64,000 nt of DNA, taken from Qipengyuania sp. YIM B01966. GTDB lineage: Bacteria; Pseudomonadota; Alphaproteobacteria; Sphingomonadales; Sphingomonadaceae. Position numbers and translations under genes: made by a program. The notes under the pieces were generated by a model. The model had not been told where the DNA came from and searched no databases. It saw nothing but the letters and a program-made list of their open reading frames with translations. The DNA is taken from NCBI RefSeq assembly GCF_016461955.1, contig NZ_JADMNM010000005.1, forward strand, positions 62,001-126,000. Reading direction: 5' to 3'. Positions 37,138-46,632 of this stretch are shown here, one piece after another; position 1 is the first letter of the stretch; each line of letters opens with the position of its first letter.

Positions 37138-39759
37138 TCAATCCGTATTCGGCCGCAGCCAGCGTTCGGCTTGCTCGATGCTGACCCCGCGCCGGCGGGC
37201 ATAGTCCTCCAACTGGTCACGGCCGATGCGGGCGACGCCGAAATATTCGCTTTCCGGGTGCCCGAAATAGAACCCGCTGACCGCCGCTGTCGGATACATC
37301 GCATAGCTTTCGGTGAGCGTCAGGCCGGTATGGCGCCCCGCATCGAGCAGGTCGAAGAGCACGGGCTTCAGGCTGTGATCGGGACACGCGGGATAGCCGG
37401 GCGCGGGGCGGATGCCGCGATATTCCTCGCGGATCAGCCCCTCGTTGGTCAGTTGCTCACCCGGGGCATACCCCCACAGCGTGGTGCGGACGTGGCGGTG
37501 CAGACTTTCCGCAAACGCCTCGGCCAGCCGGTCGGCCAGCGCTTTCAGCAGGATGTCCGAATAATCGTCCTTGTCGGCCAAGAAGCGGGCCGAATGCGGT
37601 TCCAGCCCATGAATGCCAACCGCAAAGCCGCCGATCCAGTCGCCCGCCGGGTCGATGAAATCAGCCAGGCACATATTGGCCCGGTCGCGGCTCTTCTTGA
37701 CCTGCTGGCGCAGAAAGGAGAGCGTCACATGGCGCTCCTCTTCTGGCAGGTGGATGGTCACGTCATCGCCATCGCGCGCGCAGGGCCACAGGCCGGCAAC
37801 GCCCTTGGCGGTCAGCCATTTCTCGCCGATGATCCGGTCGAGCATGGCGTCGGCATCGGCCTTGAGACTGCGGGCGGTATCGCCGACCACGTCATCGTCG
37901 AGAATCGCGGGATAGGTGCCGTGCAGTTCCCACGCGCGGAAGAACGGGGTCCAGTCGATCACCTCGCGCAAGTCCTCGAGCGGCCAGTCGGCGAAGGCGT
38001 GCACCCCCGGCTGGAGCGGCGGCGCAGGCTTGTCGGCATAATTGGGATCGTAGAAATTGGCCCGCGCTTCTTCCAGTGTCAGCAGCACGCTCTGCGCCTT
38101 GCCCTCGCGCGCTTCGCGCACCCTGGCATTTTCGCCCGCAGTCTCGGCGACGAACGCTTCGGCCTGCGTATCACTCAGCAGCCGGCTGGCGACGCCCACC
38201 GCTCGGCTGGCGTCGAGTACGTGGATCACCGGACCGGGATAGGCCGGGTCGATCCGCAAGGCGGTGTGCACCTTGCTGGTGGTCGCCCCGCCGATCAGCA
38301 GCGGCATGGTGATGCCGGCGCGGGCCATTTCCTCGGCCACGGTGACCATTTCATCGAGGCTGGGGGTGATGAGGCCCGACAGCCCGATCATGTCAGCCTG
38401 CTGCTCGCGCGCGGTGTCGAGGATCGTGGACCACGGCACCATCACACCAAGATCGATCACCTCGTAGCCGTTGCACTGGAGCACGACGCCAACGATGTTC
38501 TTGCCGATATCGTGGACGTCGCCCTTAACAGTCGCCATCACGATCCGGCCCTTGGACGTATCGGCCAGCCCGCTAGCGACCTTTTCCGCCTCAATAAACG
38601 GGATCAGGTGCGCCACCGCCTTTTTCATCACGCGCGCCGATTTCACGACCTGCGGCAGGAACATCTTGCCGCTGCCAAACAGGTCGCCGACCACGTTCAT
38701 GCCGTCCATCAGCGGGCCTTCGATCACCTCGATCGGGCGGGCAAACCGCTGGCGCGCCTCTTCGGTGTCCTCGACCACGAAGGTGTCGATGCCCTTGACC
38801 AGCGCGTGTTCGATGCGTCGTTCGACCGGCCAGCCGCGCCATTCCTCGGCCGCCTTTTCCTCCGCTGGGGACTTGCCCTTGTAGCTTTCGGCCAGCGCGA
38901 TCAGCCGCTCGGTCGCGTCCGGACGGCGCATCAGGATCACGTCCTCGCACGCCTCGCGCAGCACCGGGTCGATCGCGTCATAGATATCGAGCTGGCCGGC
39001 GTTGACGATCGCCATGTCGAGCCCTGCGGGGATTGCGTGATAGAGAAACACCGAGTGCATGGCCCGGCGCACGGTCTCGTTGCCGCGGAAGCTGAACGAC
39101 AGGTTGGACAGCCCGCCTGAAAAATGAACGTGCGGGCAGGTTTCGCGCAGCTCGCTCACCGCCTCGATGAAATCGAGCGCGTAGCGGTCATGCTCCTCGA
39201 TGCCCGTCGCCACCGCGAACACGTTGGGATCGAAAATGATATCCTCGGGTGGGAAACCGATCCCGGTCAGCAGTGCGTAGGCGCGTTGACAGATCTCGAC
39301 CTTGCGCGCTTTCGAGTCGGCCTGCCCGGTCTCGTCGAACGCCATCACCACAGCTGCCGCGCCGTAGTCCATGCACAGCCGCGCCTGGTCGAGAAACGCC
39401 GCCTCGCCTTCCTTCATGCTGATCGAATTGACGATCGGCTTGCCGGAAACGCATTTCAGCCCGGCCTCGATCACTTCCCACTTCGAGCTGTCGATCATCA
39501 CCGGCACACGGGCGATGTCGGGTTCGGCAGCTATCAGCTTGAGGAACGTGGTCATCGCGTGGACCGCGTCCAGCAGCCCTTCGTCCATATTGACGTCGAT
39601 CACCTGCGCGCCGTTTTCGACCTGGCCCCGCGCAACCTCGACCGCCGCGGCGTAGTCGCCGGCCATGATCAGCTTCTTGAATGCCGCCGATCCGGTGACG
39701 TTGGTGCGTTCGCCGACATTGACGAAGCGCGCTGTGGTGGCTTGGTTCACAGTGATCAT
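37138..39759 (-). CDS. metH: Methionine synthase, folate/cobalamin/activation part
   Basis: This is the C-terminal portion of a split MetH. In order it has the pterin-binding domain ([18 protein letters not shown]), the cobalamin domain with the DxHxxG motif ([17 protein letters not shown]) and the SAM-binding reactivation domain ([19 protein letters not shown]). It takes methyl from methyl-THF onto B12 and passes it to homocysteine held by the partner protein. The start is placed at ATG 39759; the A and T of this codon are part of a palindromic repeat, and a GTG at 39750 is an alternative. The zinc/homocysteine half is encoded just upstream. Confidence 0.93.
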   Translation of the reverse strand: MITVNQATTARFVNVGERTNVTGSAAFKKLIMAGDYAAAVEVARGQVENGAQVIDVNMDEGLLDAVHAMTTFLKLIAAEPDIARVPVMIDSSKWEVIEAGLKCVSGKPIVNSISMKEGEAAFLDQARLCMDYGAAAVVMAFDETGQADSKARKVEICQRAYALLTGIGFPPEDIIFDPNVFAVATGIEEHDRYALDFIEAVSELRETCPHVHFSGGLSNLSFSFRGNETVRRAMHSVFLYHAIPAGLDMAIVNAGQLDIYDAIDPVLREACEDVILMRRPDATERLIALAESYKGKSPAEEKAAEEWRGWPVERRIEHALVKGIDTFVVEDTEEARQRFARPIEVIEGPLMDGMNVVGDLFGSGKMFLPQVVKSARVMKKAVAHLIPFIEAEKVASGLADTSKGRIVMATVKGDVHDIGKNIVGVVLQCNGYEVIDLGVMVPWSTILDTAREQQADMIGLSGLITPSLDEMVTVAEEMARAGITMPLLIGGATTSKVHTALRIDPAYPGPVIHVLDASRAVGVASRLLSDTQAEAFVAETAGENARVREAREGKAQSVLLTLEEARANFYDPNYADKPAPPLQPGVHAFADWPLEDLREVIDWTPFFRAWELHGTYPAILDDDVVGDTARSLKADADAMLDRIIGEKWLTAKGVAGLWPCARDGDDVTIHLPEEERHVTLSFLRQQVKKSRDRANMCLADFIDPAGDWIGGFAVGIHGLEPHSARFLADKDDYSDILLKALADRLAEAFAESLHRHVRTTLWGYAPGEQLTNEGLIREEYRGIRPAPGYPACPDHSLKPVLFDLLDAGRHTGLTLTESYAMYPTAAVSGFYFGHPESEYFGVARIGRDQLEDYARRRGVSIEQAERWLRPNTD

Positions 39760-39829
39760 CCCAGCGAAAGCTGGGATCGCCCGCCTCATGCGGTGCCCAG
39801 CCGATAGAGGTCCCAGCCTTCGCTGGGAC
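39757..39829. repeat. REP-like palindrome pair in the metH gap
   Basis: ATCCCAGC / GCTGGGAT with loop GAAA (39758-39777) and GTCCCAGC / GCTGGGAC with loop CTTC (39810-39829) form two hairpins. The first is identical to the one in the gcvPA-gcvH gap. The pair lies between the two metH genes and includes the start codon of the second. Confidence 0.7.
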
Positions 39830-39846
39830 AACGGATTAAAGGCGCA

Positions 39847-40893
39847 TCACGCCGCCATGGTGAACGGTTCGAGCCCGGCCAGCCGCGTGGCCACTGGCAC
39901 TGTCGGGATTGCACGGGGTGGCAGGCCCGCGACCGCCTCGGCCATCGCCGCGATATGCGCCGGGGTCGATCCGCAGCACCCGCCCAGCACGTTGACCTGG
40001 CCCGCAGCGGCCCATTCGCGCACCAGAGCCGCGGTGGTCGGCGGCGCCTCGTCATATTGACCCAGCTCGTTGGGCAGGCCGGCATTGGGATAGACCATGA
40101 TCGCCGAATCTGCGATGTCGGCCAGCAACTTGACATGCGGGCGCAGCTGCGCGGCACCGAAGGAACAGTTGAGGCCGATGGTCAGCGGCCGCGCATGGCG
40201 CACCGCATACCAGAACGCCTCGACGGTGTGGCCCGACAGATTGCGACCGGAGAGGTCGGTCAGCGTCATCGACAGCATGATCGGCACCTCGCGCCCCAAC
40301 TCCGCCTCTAGCTGGCGGACCGCCATGATCCCGGCTTTGGCATTCAGCGTGTCGAAGATCGTTTCGATCAGGATGAAGTCCGCCCCCCCCTCGACCAGGG
40401 CGGCGGCCTGTTCGCGGTAGACCTCCACAAGGTAATCCCAGTCAATCTCGCGATAGCCGGGATCCTCGACATCGGGGCTCAGCGACAGCGTCTTGTTGGT
40501 CGGCCCAATTGCCCCTGCAACAAACCGCTGCCGGCCGTCGGCGGCGAGGAATTCATCCGCCACACCGCGGGCCAGTCGCGCGCTTTCGACATTGATGTCG
40601 CGCACCAGATGCTCGGCGCCATAATCAGCCTGGCTGATGCGGTTGGCGGAAAATGTGTTGGTCGAGGCGATATCCGCACCGGCCGCGAAATAGGCGCGAT
40701 GGATGCCCTCGGGCACCTGTGGCGCGGTCAGCGCGAGGATATCGTTATTCCCCTTCTGATCGCGCCCCAGCCCCAGCGTGCCGGCATAGTCCGCTTCGCC
40801 CAGGCGCAGCCGCTGGATTTCGGTGCCGAACGCGCCATCATTGAGCAAAATCCGTTCGCCGGCGGCGGCGAGAAAGGCGGCGCGCGCGGTCAT
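39847..40893 (-). CDS. Methionine synthase, homocysteine-binding part
   Basis: The 348-residue zinc enzyme binds and activates homocysteine. It has DGAFGTEIQRLRL, TNTFSANRISQADYG, and the zinc cysteines in GLNCSFGA and GGCCGSTPAHI. It corresponds to the N-terminal domain of fused MetH. Its start overlaps the metF stop (ATGA), so the two are translationally coupled. The B12 half follows after the palindrome pair. Confidence 0.93.
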   Translation of the reverse strand: MTARAAFLAAAGERILLNDGAFGTEIQRLRLGEADYAGTLGLGRDQKGNNDILALTAPQVPEGIHRAYFAAGADIASTNTFSANRISQADYGAEHLVRDINVESARLARGVADEFLAADGRQRFVAGAIGPTNKTLSLSPDVEDPGYREIDWDYLVEVYREQAAALVEGGADFILIETIFDTLNAKAGIMAVRQLEAELGREVPIMLSMTLTDLSGRNLSGHTVEAFWYAVRHARPLTIGLNCSFGAAQLRPHVKLLADIADSAIMVYPNAGLPNELGQYDEAPPTTAALVREWAAAGQVNVLGGCCGSTPAHIAAMAEAVAGLPPRAIPTVPVATRLAGLEPFTMAA

Positions 40894-41831
40894 GGCATCT
40901 CCTTGGGGCGCAGGCCGAGCATATGACAGATCGCATAGCTGAGCTCGGCGCGGTTGAGCGTGTAGAAGTGAAACTGCCTGACGCCGCCGGCATAGAGCTT
41001 GCGGCACAATTCGGCAGCGATGGTGGCCGATACCAGCTGGCGCGCGGCCGGCCGCTCGTCGAGGCCGGTGAACAAATCCGCCATCCAGGCGGGGATCGCC
41101 GTGCCGCACAGACCGCTCATCCGCTCGACACTGGCAAAGCTCAGCACCGGCATGATGCCGGGGACGATTTCAGCATCGATTCCTGCGCCCGCTGCCGCAT
41201 CGCGAAAGCGGAAGAAGCAATCGGGTTCGAAAAAGAACTGCGTGATCGCGCGGTTCGCGCCGGCATCGAGCTTGCGCTTCAGATTGTCGAGGTCGGCGGC
41301 CAGATCGGGCGAATCGGGGTGCGTTTCGGGATAGGCGGCGACCGAAATGTCGAACGCCGCGATCGCCTTCAACCCGGCGACCAGTTCGGCCGCATTGGCA
41401 TAGCCATCCGCGTGCGGCGTATAGCGCGTGCCCGCCTGCGGCGGATCGCCGCGCAGCGCGACGATATGGCGCACGCCATGGGCCCAGTAATCGCGGGCGA
41501 TGGCATCAACCTCCTCGCGGCTCGCCTCGATGCAAGTGAGATGCGCGGCGACCGGAATATCGGTGTCGCGTTCGATCCTGATCACCGCATCATGCGTGCG
41601 CTGGCGCGTGGTGCCGCCCGCGCCATAGGTAACCGAGACGAAACGCGGGCCAAGCGGGGCCAGCGTCTGGACGCTTTGCCACAGGCTCTCCGCCATGCTC
41701 TCGTTCTTCGGCGGGAAGAATTCGAAGCTTACCTCGACATCTCCCGGCAGTCCGGCGAAGAGCGGGGCTTCGAGAGCGGTTTGCGCGGCGCGCATCTGTT
41801 CGAGGGTCGGGCTCATCATCTCGGCTTTCAT
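40890..41831 (-). CDS. metF: 5,10-methylenetetrahydrofolate reductase
   Basis: MetF reduces methylene-THF to methyl-THF with FAD and NADH, giving the methyl donor for MetH. The 313-residue protein has VSFEFFPPKNESM, FVSVTYGAGGTTRQRTHD, IVALRGDPPQAG and ANRAITQFFFE, all standard. It overlaps the regulator gene upstream and the metH gene downstream by four bases each. Confidence 0.97.
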   Translation of the reverse strand: MKAEMMSPTLEQMRAAQTALEAPLFAGLPGDVEVSFEFFPPKNESMAESLWQSVQTLAPLGPRFVSVTYGAGGTTRQRTHDAVIRIERDTDIPVAAHLTCIEASREEVDAIARDYWAHGVRHIVALRGDPPQAGTRYTPHADGYANAAELVAGLKAIAAFDISVAAYPETHPDSPDLAADLDNLKRKLDAGANRAITQFFFEPDCFFRFRDAAAGAGIDAEIVPGIMPVLSFASVERMSGLCGTAIPAWMADLFTGLDERPAARQLVSATIAAELCRKLYAGGVRQFHFYTLNRAELSYAICHMLGLRPKEMP

Positions 41832-42817
41832 GCGTGGGCCTGGTGTGCGGCGGATGTGCCGGCCTGGCCGGAAAACCCGCTGCGCTGCCCCAGCCAGATC
41901 TTGACCAGCAGCTCGCCCCCGGCGAGCGTTTCGGGCGGTGCCGGATCGTAACCGGCCCGGGTCAACAGCCGCGCGACCTGATCGTCGGTAAAGCCGAGCC
42001 GGACATGCTGGTGCCGGTCGCGCAAATCTTCGCGCGCATGGGCGGCAAAATCGACAATCGCGATCCGGCCGCCAGGCCGTGTCACCCGCGCCGCTTCGGC
42101 GAGCGCTGCGGCCGGTTCCTGGGCGAAATGCAGCACCTGGTGCAGCAGCACGGTGTCGAACGTATGCGCCGCAAAGGGCAGCGCCGTGAAATCGCCCTGC
42201 ACCAGGTCGATCCCGTCGGCGGGCAGATGCTGCAACCGCGCGCGGGCCAGCCGCAGCATATCAAGGCTCTTGTCGAGCGCGACGACATGGTCGGCGTCAC
42301 CGGCAAACAGTTCGGCCATGCGGCCCGTGCCGGTGCCGATATCGAGCAACCGGCCGAGCGGTGCAGCACCCAGCATCTCGCGAAGCCGCGCCTCCACCAG
42401 ATTGTCAGGCGAATGAAGCGCGCGCAATTCGTCCCATTGTCCGGCATGGGCGGCAAAATAGGCCCCGGCGGCTTCCTCACGCGCGGCGCGGATAGCGGCC
42501 AGCTGCCGTCGATCGGCCTCGCACTGGGCAGCAAAATCGGCATCCTCGCGCTCCGCAATCGCGAGCAGGCGACCGCACGCCTCGATCAGCGGCGAGCTGG
42601 CCCCGTCAGCCATCCGCAGGAACACCCAGCTGCCCTCGCGCCGCCGCGCGGCAATCCCGGCATCGCAGAGCTTGGCAACGTGCTGCGAGACACGCGGCTG
42701 GCTCTGCCCAAGAACTTGCGCCAGTTCGCCGACGGACAGCTCCATCGCCCCGAGCAGGCGGGCAGTCCGCAACCGGGTTTGATCCCCCAGCGCGCGAATG
42801 ATAAGCTCGATCCGCAT
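41828..42817 (-). CDS. ArsR-family regulator fused to SAM methyltransferase domain (SahR-like)
   Basis: The 329-residue protein has an N-terminal winged helix (LGDQTRLRTARLLGAMELSV, then SQPRVSQHVAKLCDAG) and a C-terminal class I methyltransferase fold (LGRLLDIGTGTGRMAELF, VQGDFTALPF). This fused form first in a metF-metH operon fits the SahR regulators of methionine metabolism, which sense SAH. No arsenic-type cysteines are seen. It probably represses its own operon through the palindrome at 42827-42848. The gene starts at ATG 42817 with no clear ribosome site, so leaderless or weak initiation is possible. Confidence 0.85.
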   Translation of the reverse strand: MRIELIIRALGDQTRLRTARLLGAMELSVGELAQVLGQSQPRVSQHVAKLCDAGIAARRREGSWVFLRMADGASSPLIEACGRLLAIAEREDADFAAQCEADRRQLAAIRAAREEAAGAYFAAHAGQWDELRALHSPDNLVEARLREMLGAAPLGRLLDIGTGTGRMAELFAGDADHVVALDKSLDMLRLARARLQHLPADGIDLVQGDFTALPFAAHTFDTVLLHQVLHFAQEPAAALAEAARVTRPGGRIAIVDFAAHAREDLRDRHQHVRLGFTDDQVARLLTRAGYDPAPPETLAGGELLVKIWLGQRSGFSGQAGTSAAHQAHA

Positions 42818-42826
42818 CCGAAGGCG

Positions 42827-42848
42827 GATATAACGATATTCTTATATC
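42827..42848 (-). promoter_or_regulatory. Palindromic operator of the met operon
   Basis: GATATAA and TTATATC form a perfect inverted repeat with an eight-base centre, in otherwise GC-rich DNA. It ends 10 bases before the ATG of the ArsR-methyltransferase gene and overlaps where the promoter -10 should lie. It suits an ArsR-type dimer and would give autoregulation of the met operon. Binding is inferred. Confidence 0.65.
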
Positions 42849-42878
42849 GGCAAGCGCAATGCGCAGGCGCGCGCCTGC

Positions 42879-43436
42879 TCAACCCCGGACCGTGGCAATC
42901 CATTCCGCAAAACGGCTGCCGATACTGGCAAGGAAAGTGCGCGTATTGGCATCATTGACCGAACCATCGTCGCCAAACATCGCCGCAATGCCGGACACAT
43001 AGGCTTCGGGCTGCTGCATCACCGGCATATCGAGGAACACCAGCGCCTGGCGAATATTGTGGTTGGCGCCAAAACCGCCAATGCCGCTGGGCGAGCCAGT
43101 GATGACCGCCGCCGGTTTGCCGCTCCACACGCTCTGGCCATAGGGCCGCGAACCGACGTCAATCGCGTTCTTGAGCGCGGCGGGGATCGTGCGGTTATAT
43201 TCCGGGCTGACGAACATCACCGCGTCAATTGCGCGAATGCGGTCGCGGAATGCGGTCCACCCCTCGGGCGGGCTCGGTTCCAGATCTTCATTAAATAGCG
43301 CCAGATCGCCGATCTCGATAAACTCGAAGTCCAGCGTATCGGGGGCAAGGCTCGCTATGGCTTGAGCCAGCTTGCGGTTGAGCGATCCTGCGCGCAGGCT
43401 GCCGACGAGCACGCCGACTTTGTATTTCTCAGACAT
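42879..43436 (-). CDS. NADPH-dependent FMN reductase
   Basis: The 185-residue flavodoxin-fold protein has VGVLVGSLRAGSLNRKLAQA for the FMN phosphate, MFVSPEYNRTIPAALKNAID and GSPSGIGGFGANHNIRQ. It resembles chromate- and quinone-reducing NADPH:FMN enzymes (ChrR/YieF type). ATG 43436 is preceded by TGAGGA about 12 bases away. It is a single gene between the met operon and tRNA-Cys. Confidence 0.88.
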   Translation of the reverse strand: MSEKYKVGVLVGSLRAGSLNRKLAQAIASLAPDTLDFEFIEIGDLALFNEDLEPSPPEGWTAFRDRIRAIDAVMFVSPEYNRTIPAALKNAIDVGSRPYGQSVWSGKPAAVITGSPSGIGGFGANHNIRQALVFLDMPVMQQPEAYVSGIAAMFGDDGSVNDANTRTFLASIGSRFAEWIATVRG

Positions 43437-43543
43437 TTTCGGGTAAATCCTCAAGCAATCGCTTCACTACATACTTTTATAGGAGCGTTCAACGCGCGGA
43501 CCGGTTCCGGGCTTTTCGCCGGAGCGGGATGGGCTTGGGAGAG

Positions 43544-43619
43544 AGTGGAGGCCCGAGCCGGAATCGAACCGGCGTGCAAGGATTTGCAGTCCTCTGCGTA
43601 ACCACTCCGCCATCGGGCC
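43544..43619 (-). tRNA. tRNA-Cys (anticodon GCA)
   Basis: On the minus strand the acceptor GGCCCGA pairs with TCGGGCC. The anticodon loop is CTGCAAA (GCA) in an AGGA/TCCT stem, the T arm has GGTTCGATTCC, and CCA is encoded at the 3' end. No intron or overlap is seen. Confidence 0.97.
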
Positions 43620-43707
43620 TCGCGGGGAGAGGCGTGCCCCTAGCCTGCGCCGCGCGCCAGTGCAACGGGGGACTGGCGTGGCTGGAAAGGCGCGCTATCA
43701 CGGCGTG

Positions 43708-44487
43708 ATGAACGCTGCCTCGCTTGTCGCCCCGCTCGGCCCTGATTGCGGCCTCGTCACGCTGCCCGGAGCCGATGGCTGGATGCAGGGCAGGACGCTC
43801 TATGGCGGCGCCTCGGCGCTGGTTGCCTATGTGGCGGCCATGCGGGCACTGCCTGACCTGCCGCCGCTGCGCAGCGGGCAGGTAGCCTTTGTCGGGCCGG
43901 TCGGCGGCGAGGTCGAGCCGGTGGTAACGATGGTGCGCCAGGGCCGCAACGTCACGCAGGTGCGGGTCGATTTGCTTGATGCTGCCGGCAGTGTCGGGCT
44001 GGCCGCGTTTTTCCTGTTCGGCGCGGCGCGGCCCGCCAATGCCGATTATCCGGCGCCAACGCTGAATCCGCTGCCCGCTCTCCCCGACGAGGACGTCCCG
44101 GCCGATCGCGGGCCGGAGTTCATCCGCCACAATTTCGAGCTGCGCCGCGCGCAGGACCAGCGCGGTCGTGGCGGTGCGCCCGTCATCCGCCGCTGGCTGC
44201 GGTTGAAGCACGCTAGCGGGCTTGATCCGATGGCTGAGCTGGTGCTGCTAGGCGATACGCTGCCGCCAGGCTCGGTGCGAGCGATGCAGCGGCCCGGCCC
44301 GATCAGCTCGATCAACTGGCATTTCAATATGCTCGACCCGGCACCCGTCACCAACGATGGCTGGTGGCTGGCCGAAACAGCCGGCGAGTACGGGGCGGAT
44401 GGCTTTTCATCCGAACGCCTGCGGCTATGGAACCGCGACGGGCGGCTGGTGATGAGCGGGATGCAGTGCGTCGCCTTGTTCGGCTAG
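43708..44487 (+). CDS. Acyl-CoA thioesterase family protein (TesB-like)
   Basis: The 259-residue protein shows the double hot-dog pattern of acyl-CoA thioesterases: DGWMQGRTLYGGASALVAYVA, LRSGQVAFVGPVGGEVEP and VRQGRNVTQVRVDL in the first half, and ISSINWHFNMLD and WWLAETAGEYGADGFSSERL in the second. It would release fatty acids from acyl-CoA. ATG 43708 is a guess; GTG 43678 is also in frame and neither has a clear ribosome site. Confidence 0.78.
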   Translation: MNAASLVAPLGPDCGLVTLPGADGWMQGRTLYGGASALVAYVAAMRALPDLPPLRSGQVAFVGPVGGEVEPVVTMVRQGRNVTQVRVDLLDAAGSVGLAAFFLFGAARPANADYPAPTLNPLPALPDEDVPADRGPEFIRHNFELRRAQDQRGRGGAPVIRRWLRLKHASGLDPMAELVLLGDTLPPGSVRAMQRPGPISSINWHFNMLDPAPVTNDGWWLAETAGEYGADGFSSERLRLWNRDGRLVMSGMQCVALFG

Positions 44488-44494
44488 CGCGCTG

Positions 44495-45307
44495 TCAGGG
44501 CTCGTCGAAGCGCGGGGCCCGCTTCTCCATCGCCGCCATTACCGCTTCGATCTGATTGCGGCTGCCGATCAGCCTTTGTTGCTCGACGCTTTCGGCCATC
44601 AGGATTTCGTCCGTGCCAGCCTCCAGATAGCGGCCGAACAGGCGCTTGGCCGCGCGCAAAGCGTGCGGGTTCTTGCCCGCCAGCTCGGCCGCGATGGCCC
44701 TTGCGCGGGCCAGCGGGTCAGCATCCACCAACGTGGCAAAGCCGTGGCTGAGCGCCTCGGTGCCGGTGAATTCGGCATTGGTGTAAGTCAGCAGGCGCAG
44801 CACATCGTCGCGCACCGTGCCGCGCCACAGGGCATAGCCCGCCATATCGGGGACGAGCCCCCACTTCATCTCCATCACCGCCAGCCGCGTATCGGGCGCG
44901 ACCACCCGGATGTCTGCCCCGCTCGCAATCTGCAGCCCGCCGCCGAAGCAGACCCCGTGAACCGCCACAATCACCGGCACAGGCAGCTTGCGCCATTGCA
45001 TCGCCACCTGCTGCGGGAGATTGGAATTGCCGTGCGTACGGTCAGTGAGCGGCACCTCGCGCCGGCGGTTGGGATCGCCCATGCTGGCAAGGTCGAGTCC
45101 GGCGCAAAACGCCCGCCCCTCGCCCGACAGCACCACGCAGCGCAGCCCCGGCATATCGTGAAGCGCCGATCCCGCTTCGGCGATGGCGGCGAACATAGCC
45201 GGGTCGAGCGCATTCATCTTGTCGGCGCGGATCAGCCGGACATGGGCGACGCCGTTCTCGTCCATGTCGAGCGCGACGCGGTCGTTGGGCTTCCATTCGG
45301 GGCGCAT
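44495..45307 (-). CDS. Enoyl-CoA hydratase/isomerase family protein
   Basis: The 270-residue crotonase-fold protein has GRAFCAGLDLASMGD and HGVCFGGGLQIASGADI for the oxyanion hole, and VMEMKWGLVPDMAG. The usual second catalytic glutamate region is changed to WGLVPD, so it may be an isomerase or hydrolase rather than a hydratase. Substrate is unknown. ATG 45307 follows AAGGGAA. It lies 17 bases after the aminotransferase gene on the same strand. Confidence 0.85.
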   Translation of the reverse strand: MRPEWKPNDRVALDMDENGVAHVRLIRADKMNALDPAMFAAIAEAGSALHDMPGLRCVVLSGEGRAFCAGLDLASMGDPNRRREVPLTDRTHGNSNLPQQVAMQWRKLPVPVIVAVHGVCFGGGLQIASGADIRVVAPDTRLAVMEMKWGLVPDMAGYALWRGTVRDDVLRLLTYTNAEFTGTEALSHGFATLVDADPLARARAIAAELAGKNPHALRAAKRLFGRYLEAGTDEILMAESVEQQRLIGSRNQIEAVMAAMEKRAPRFDEP

Positions 45308-45324
45308 TTCGGTTCCCTTTCGGC

Positions 45325-46524
45325 TCAGGGGGCGCTGGCGTTGACGCCCATTTTCTGCAGGTAACGCCGCACATTGCGCGCCGCCTGGCGCAGGCGCTGC
45401 TCGTTCTCGACCAGCGCGATGCGGACATAGCCTTCGCCATCCTCGCCATAACCGACACCGGGCGCGACAGCGACTTCGGCATGGGTCAGCAATTGCTTGG
45501 AAAATTCGAGGCTGCCCATATCCTTCAGCGCCGGCGGCAGCGGCGCCCAGGCGAACATGGACGCATTCGGGCTGGGAATGTCCCACCCCGCCCGGCCGAA
45601 GCTTTCGACCAGCACGTCGCGGCGCTTTTGATAGAGCGTTCGGTTCATCTCGACGATGTCTTGCGGCCCGTTAAGTGCCGCGCAGGCTGCCGCCTGGATC
45701 GGGGTGAAGGCGCCGTAATCGAGATAGCTCTTCACCCGCGTCAGCGCGGCGATCAGCCGCGGGTTGCCGACCGCGAAGCCGACCCGCCAGCCGGCCATCG
45801 AAAAGGTCTTCGACATCGAGGTGAATTCGACCGCGACGTCCTTGGCCCCCGCGACCTGCAGGATCGACGGCGTCGGGTTGCCGTCATAATAGAGCTCGGA
45901 ATATGCGAGATCGGAAAGGATCCAGACCTTGTTCTCCTTCGCCCAAGCGACCAGACGCTGGTAAAACGCCAGGTCGACCGTCTCCGCCGTCGGATTCGAG
46001 GGGTAGTTGACGATCAGGATCGACGGGCGCGGGACGGTGAAGGCCATCGCCCGCTCGAGGCTTTCGAAATAATGCTCGTCAGGCGTGGTCGGCACCGAAC
46101 GGATCGTCGCCCCGGCGATGATGAAGCCGAAGGTGTGGATCGGATAACTGGGATTGGGGGCCAGCACGACATCGCCCGGCGCGGTGATCGCGGTGGCGAG
46201 GCTGGCCAGCCCTTCCTTGCTGCCCATCGTCATCACCACTTCGGTTTCGGGATCAAGCTCGACCCCGAAGCGGCGGGCGTAATAATTGGCCTGCGCCTTG
46301 CGGATACCGGGGATGCCCTTGGAGGCCGAATAGCCATGCGCATCGGGCTTCAGCGCGACTTCGCATAATTTGTCGATCACGTGCTGCGGCGGCGGCAAGT
46401 CGGGGTTGCCCATGCCGAGATCGATGATGTCGCGCCCCGCCTGGCGCGCCGCTGCCCGCATCCCGTTGACTTCGGCGATGACATAGGGCGGCAGGCGCTT
46501 CATGCGGTAGAATTCTTCGTCCAT
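45325..46524 (-). CDS. alaC: Alanine-type (AlaC) aminotransferase
   Basis: The 399-residue fold-type I PLP enzyme has DLGMGNPDLPPPQHVIDKL, VLAPNPSYPIHTFGFI, VNYPSNPTAETVD and the PLP lysine in SMSKTFSMAGWRVGF. Its features match AlaC, which makes alanine from pyruvate and glutamate. LL-diaminopimelate aminotransferases are close relatives, so the exact role is open. ATG 46524 follows GGAAGGA. Confidence 0.88.
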   Translation of the reverse strand: MDEEFYRMKRLPPYVIAEVNGMRAAARQAGRDIIDLGMGNPDLPPPQHVIDKLCEVALKPDAHGYSASKGIPGIRKAQANYYARRFGVELDPETEVVMTMGSKEGLASLATAITAPGDVVLAPNPSYPIHTFGFIIAGATIRSVPTTPDEHYFESLERAMAFTVPRPSILIVNYPSNPTAETVDLAFYQRLVAWAKENKVWILSDLAYSELYYDGNPTPSILQVAGAKDVAVEFTSMSKTFSMAGWRVGFAVGNPRLIAALTRVKSYLDYGAFTPIQAAACAALNGPQDIVEMNRTLYQKRRDVLVESFGRAGWDIPSPNASMFAWAPLPPALKDMGSLEFSKQLLTHAEVAVAPGVGYGEDGEGYVRIALVENEQRLRQAARNVRRYLQKMGVNASAP

Positions 46525-46632
46525 CGTTCCTTCCGGGGGCTGGCGGTGAAACATCCCTGTGCCGGATTGAACGGACAGGTGCAATCGCTGCGGCGCGCGT
46601 TATGGTGACGACGGGAACAGAGGAGCGGGCCC

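Noticed and set aside
36022-39120. Plus-strand open frame of about 1030 codons across gcvT, the glycine riboswitch and metH
   Set aside because: It is antisense to well-supported genes and a riboswitch; the composition is Arg/Ala/His rich, as expected of a shadow frame.
43482-43506. GGAAC-N16-CGCT on the minus strand upstream of the FMN reductase gene
   Set aside because: The -10 breaks the conserved GTT, so it is not counted as an EcfG promoter.
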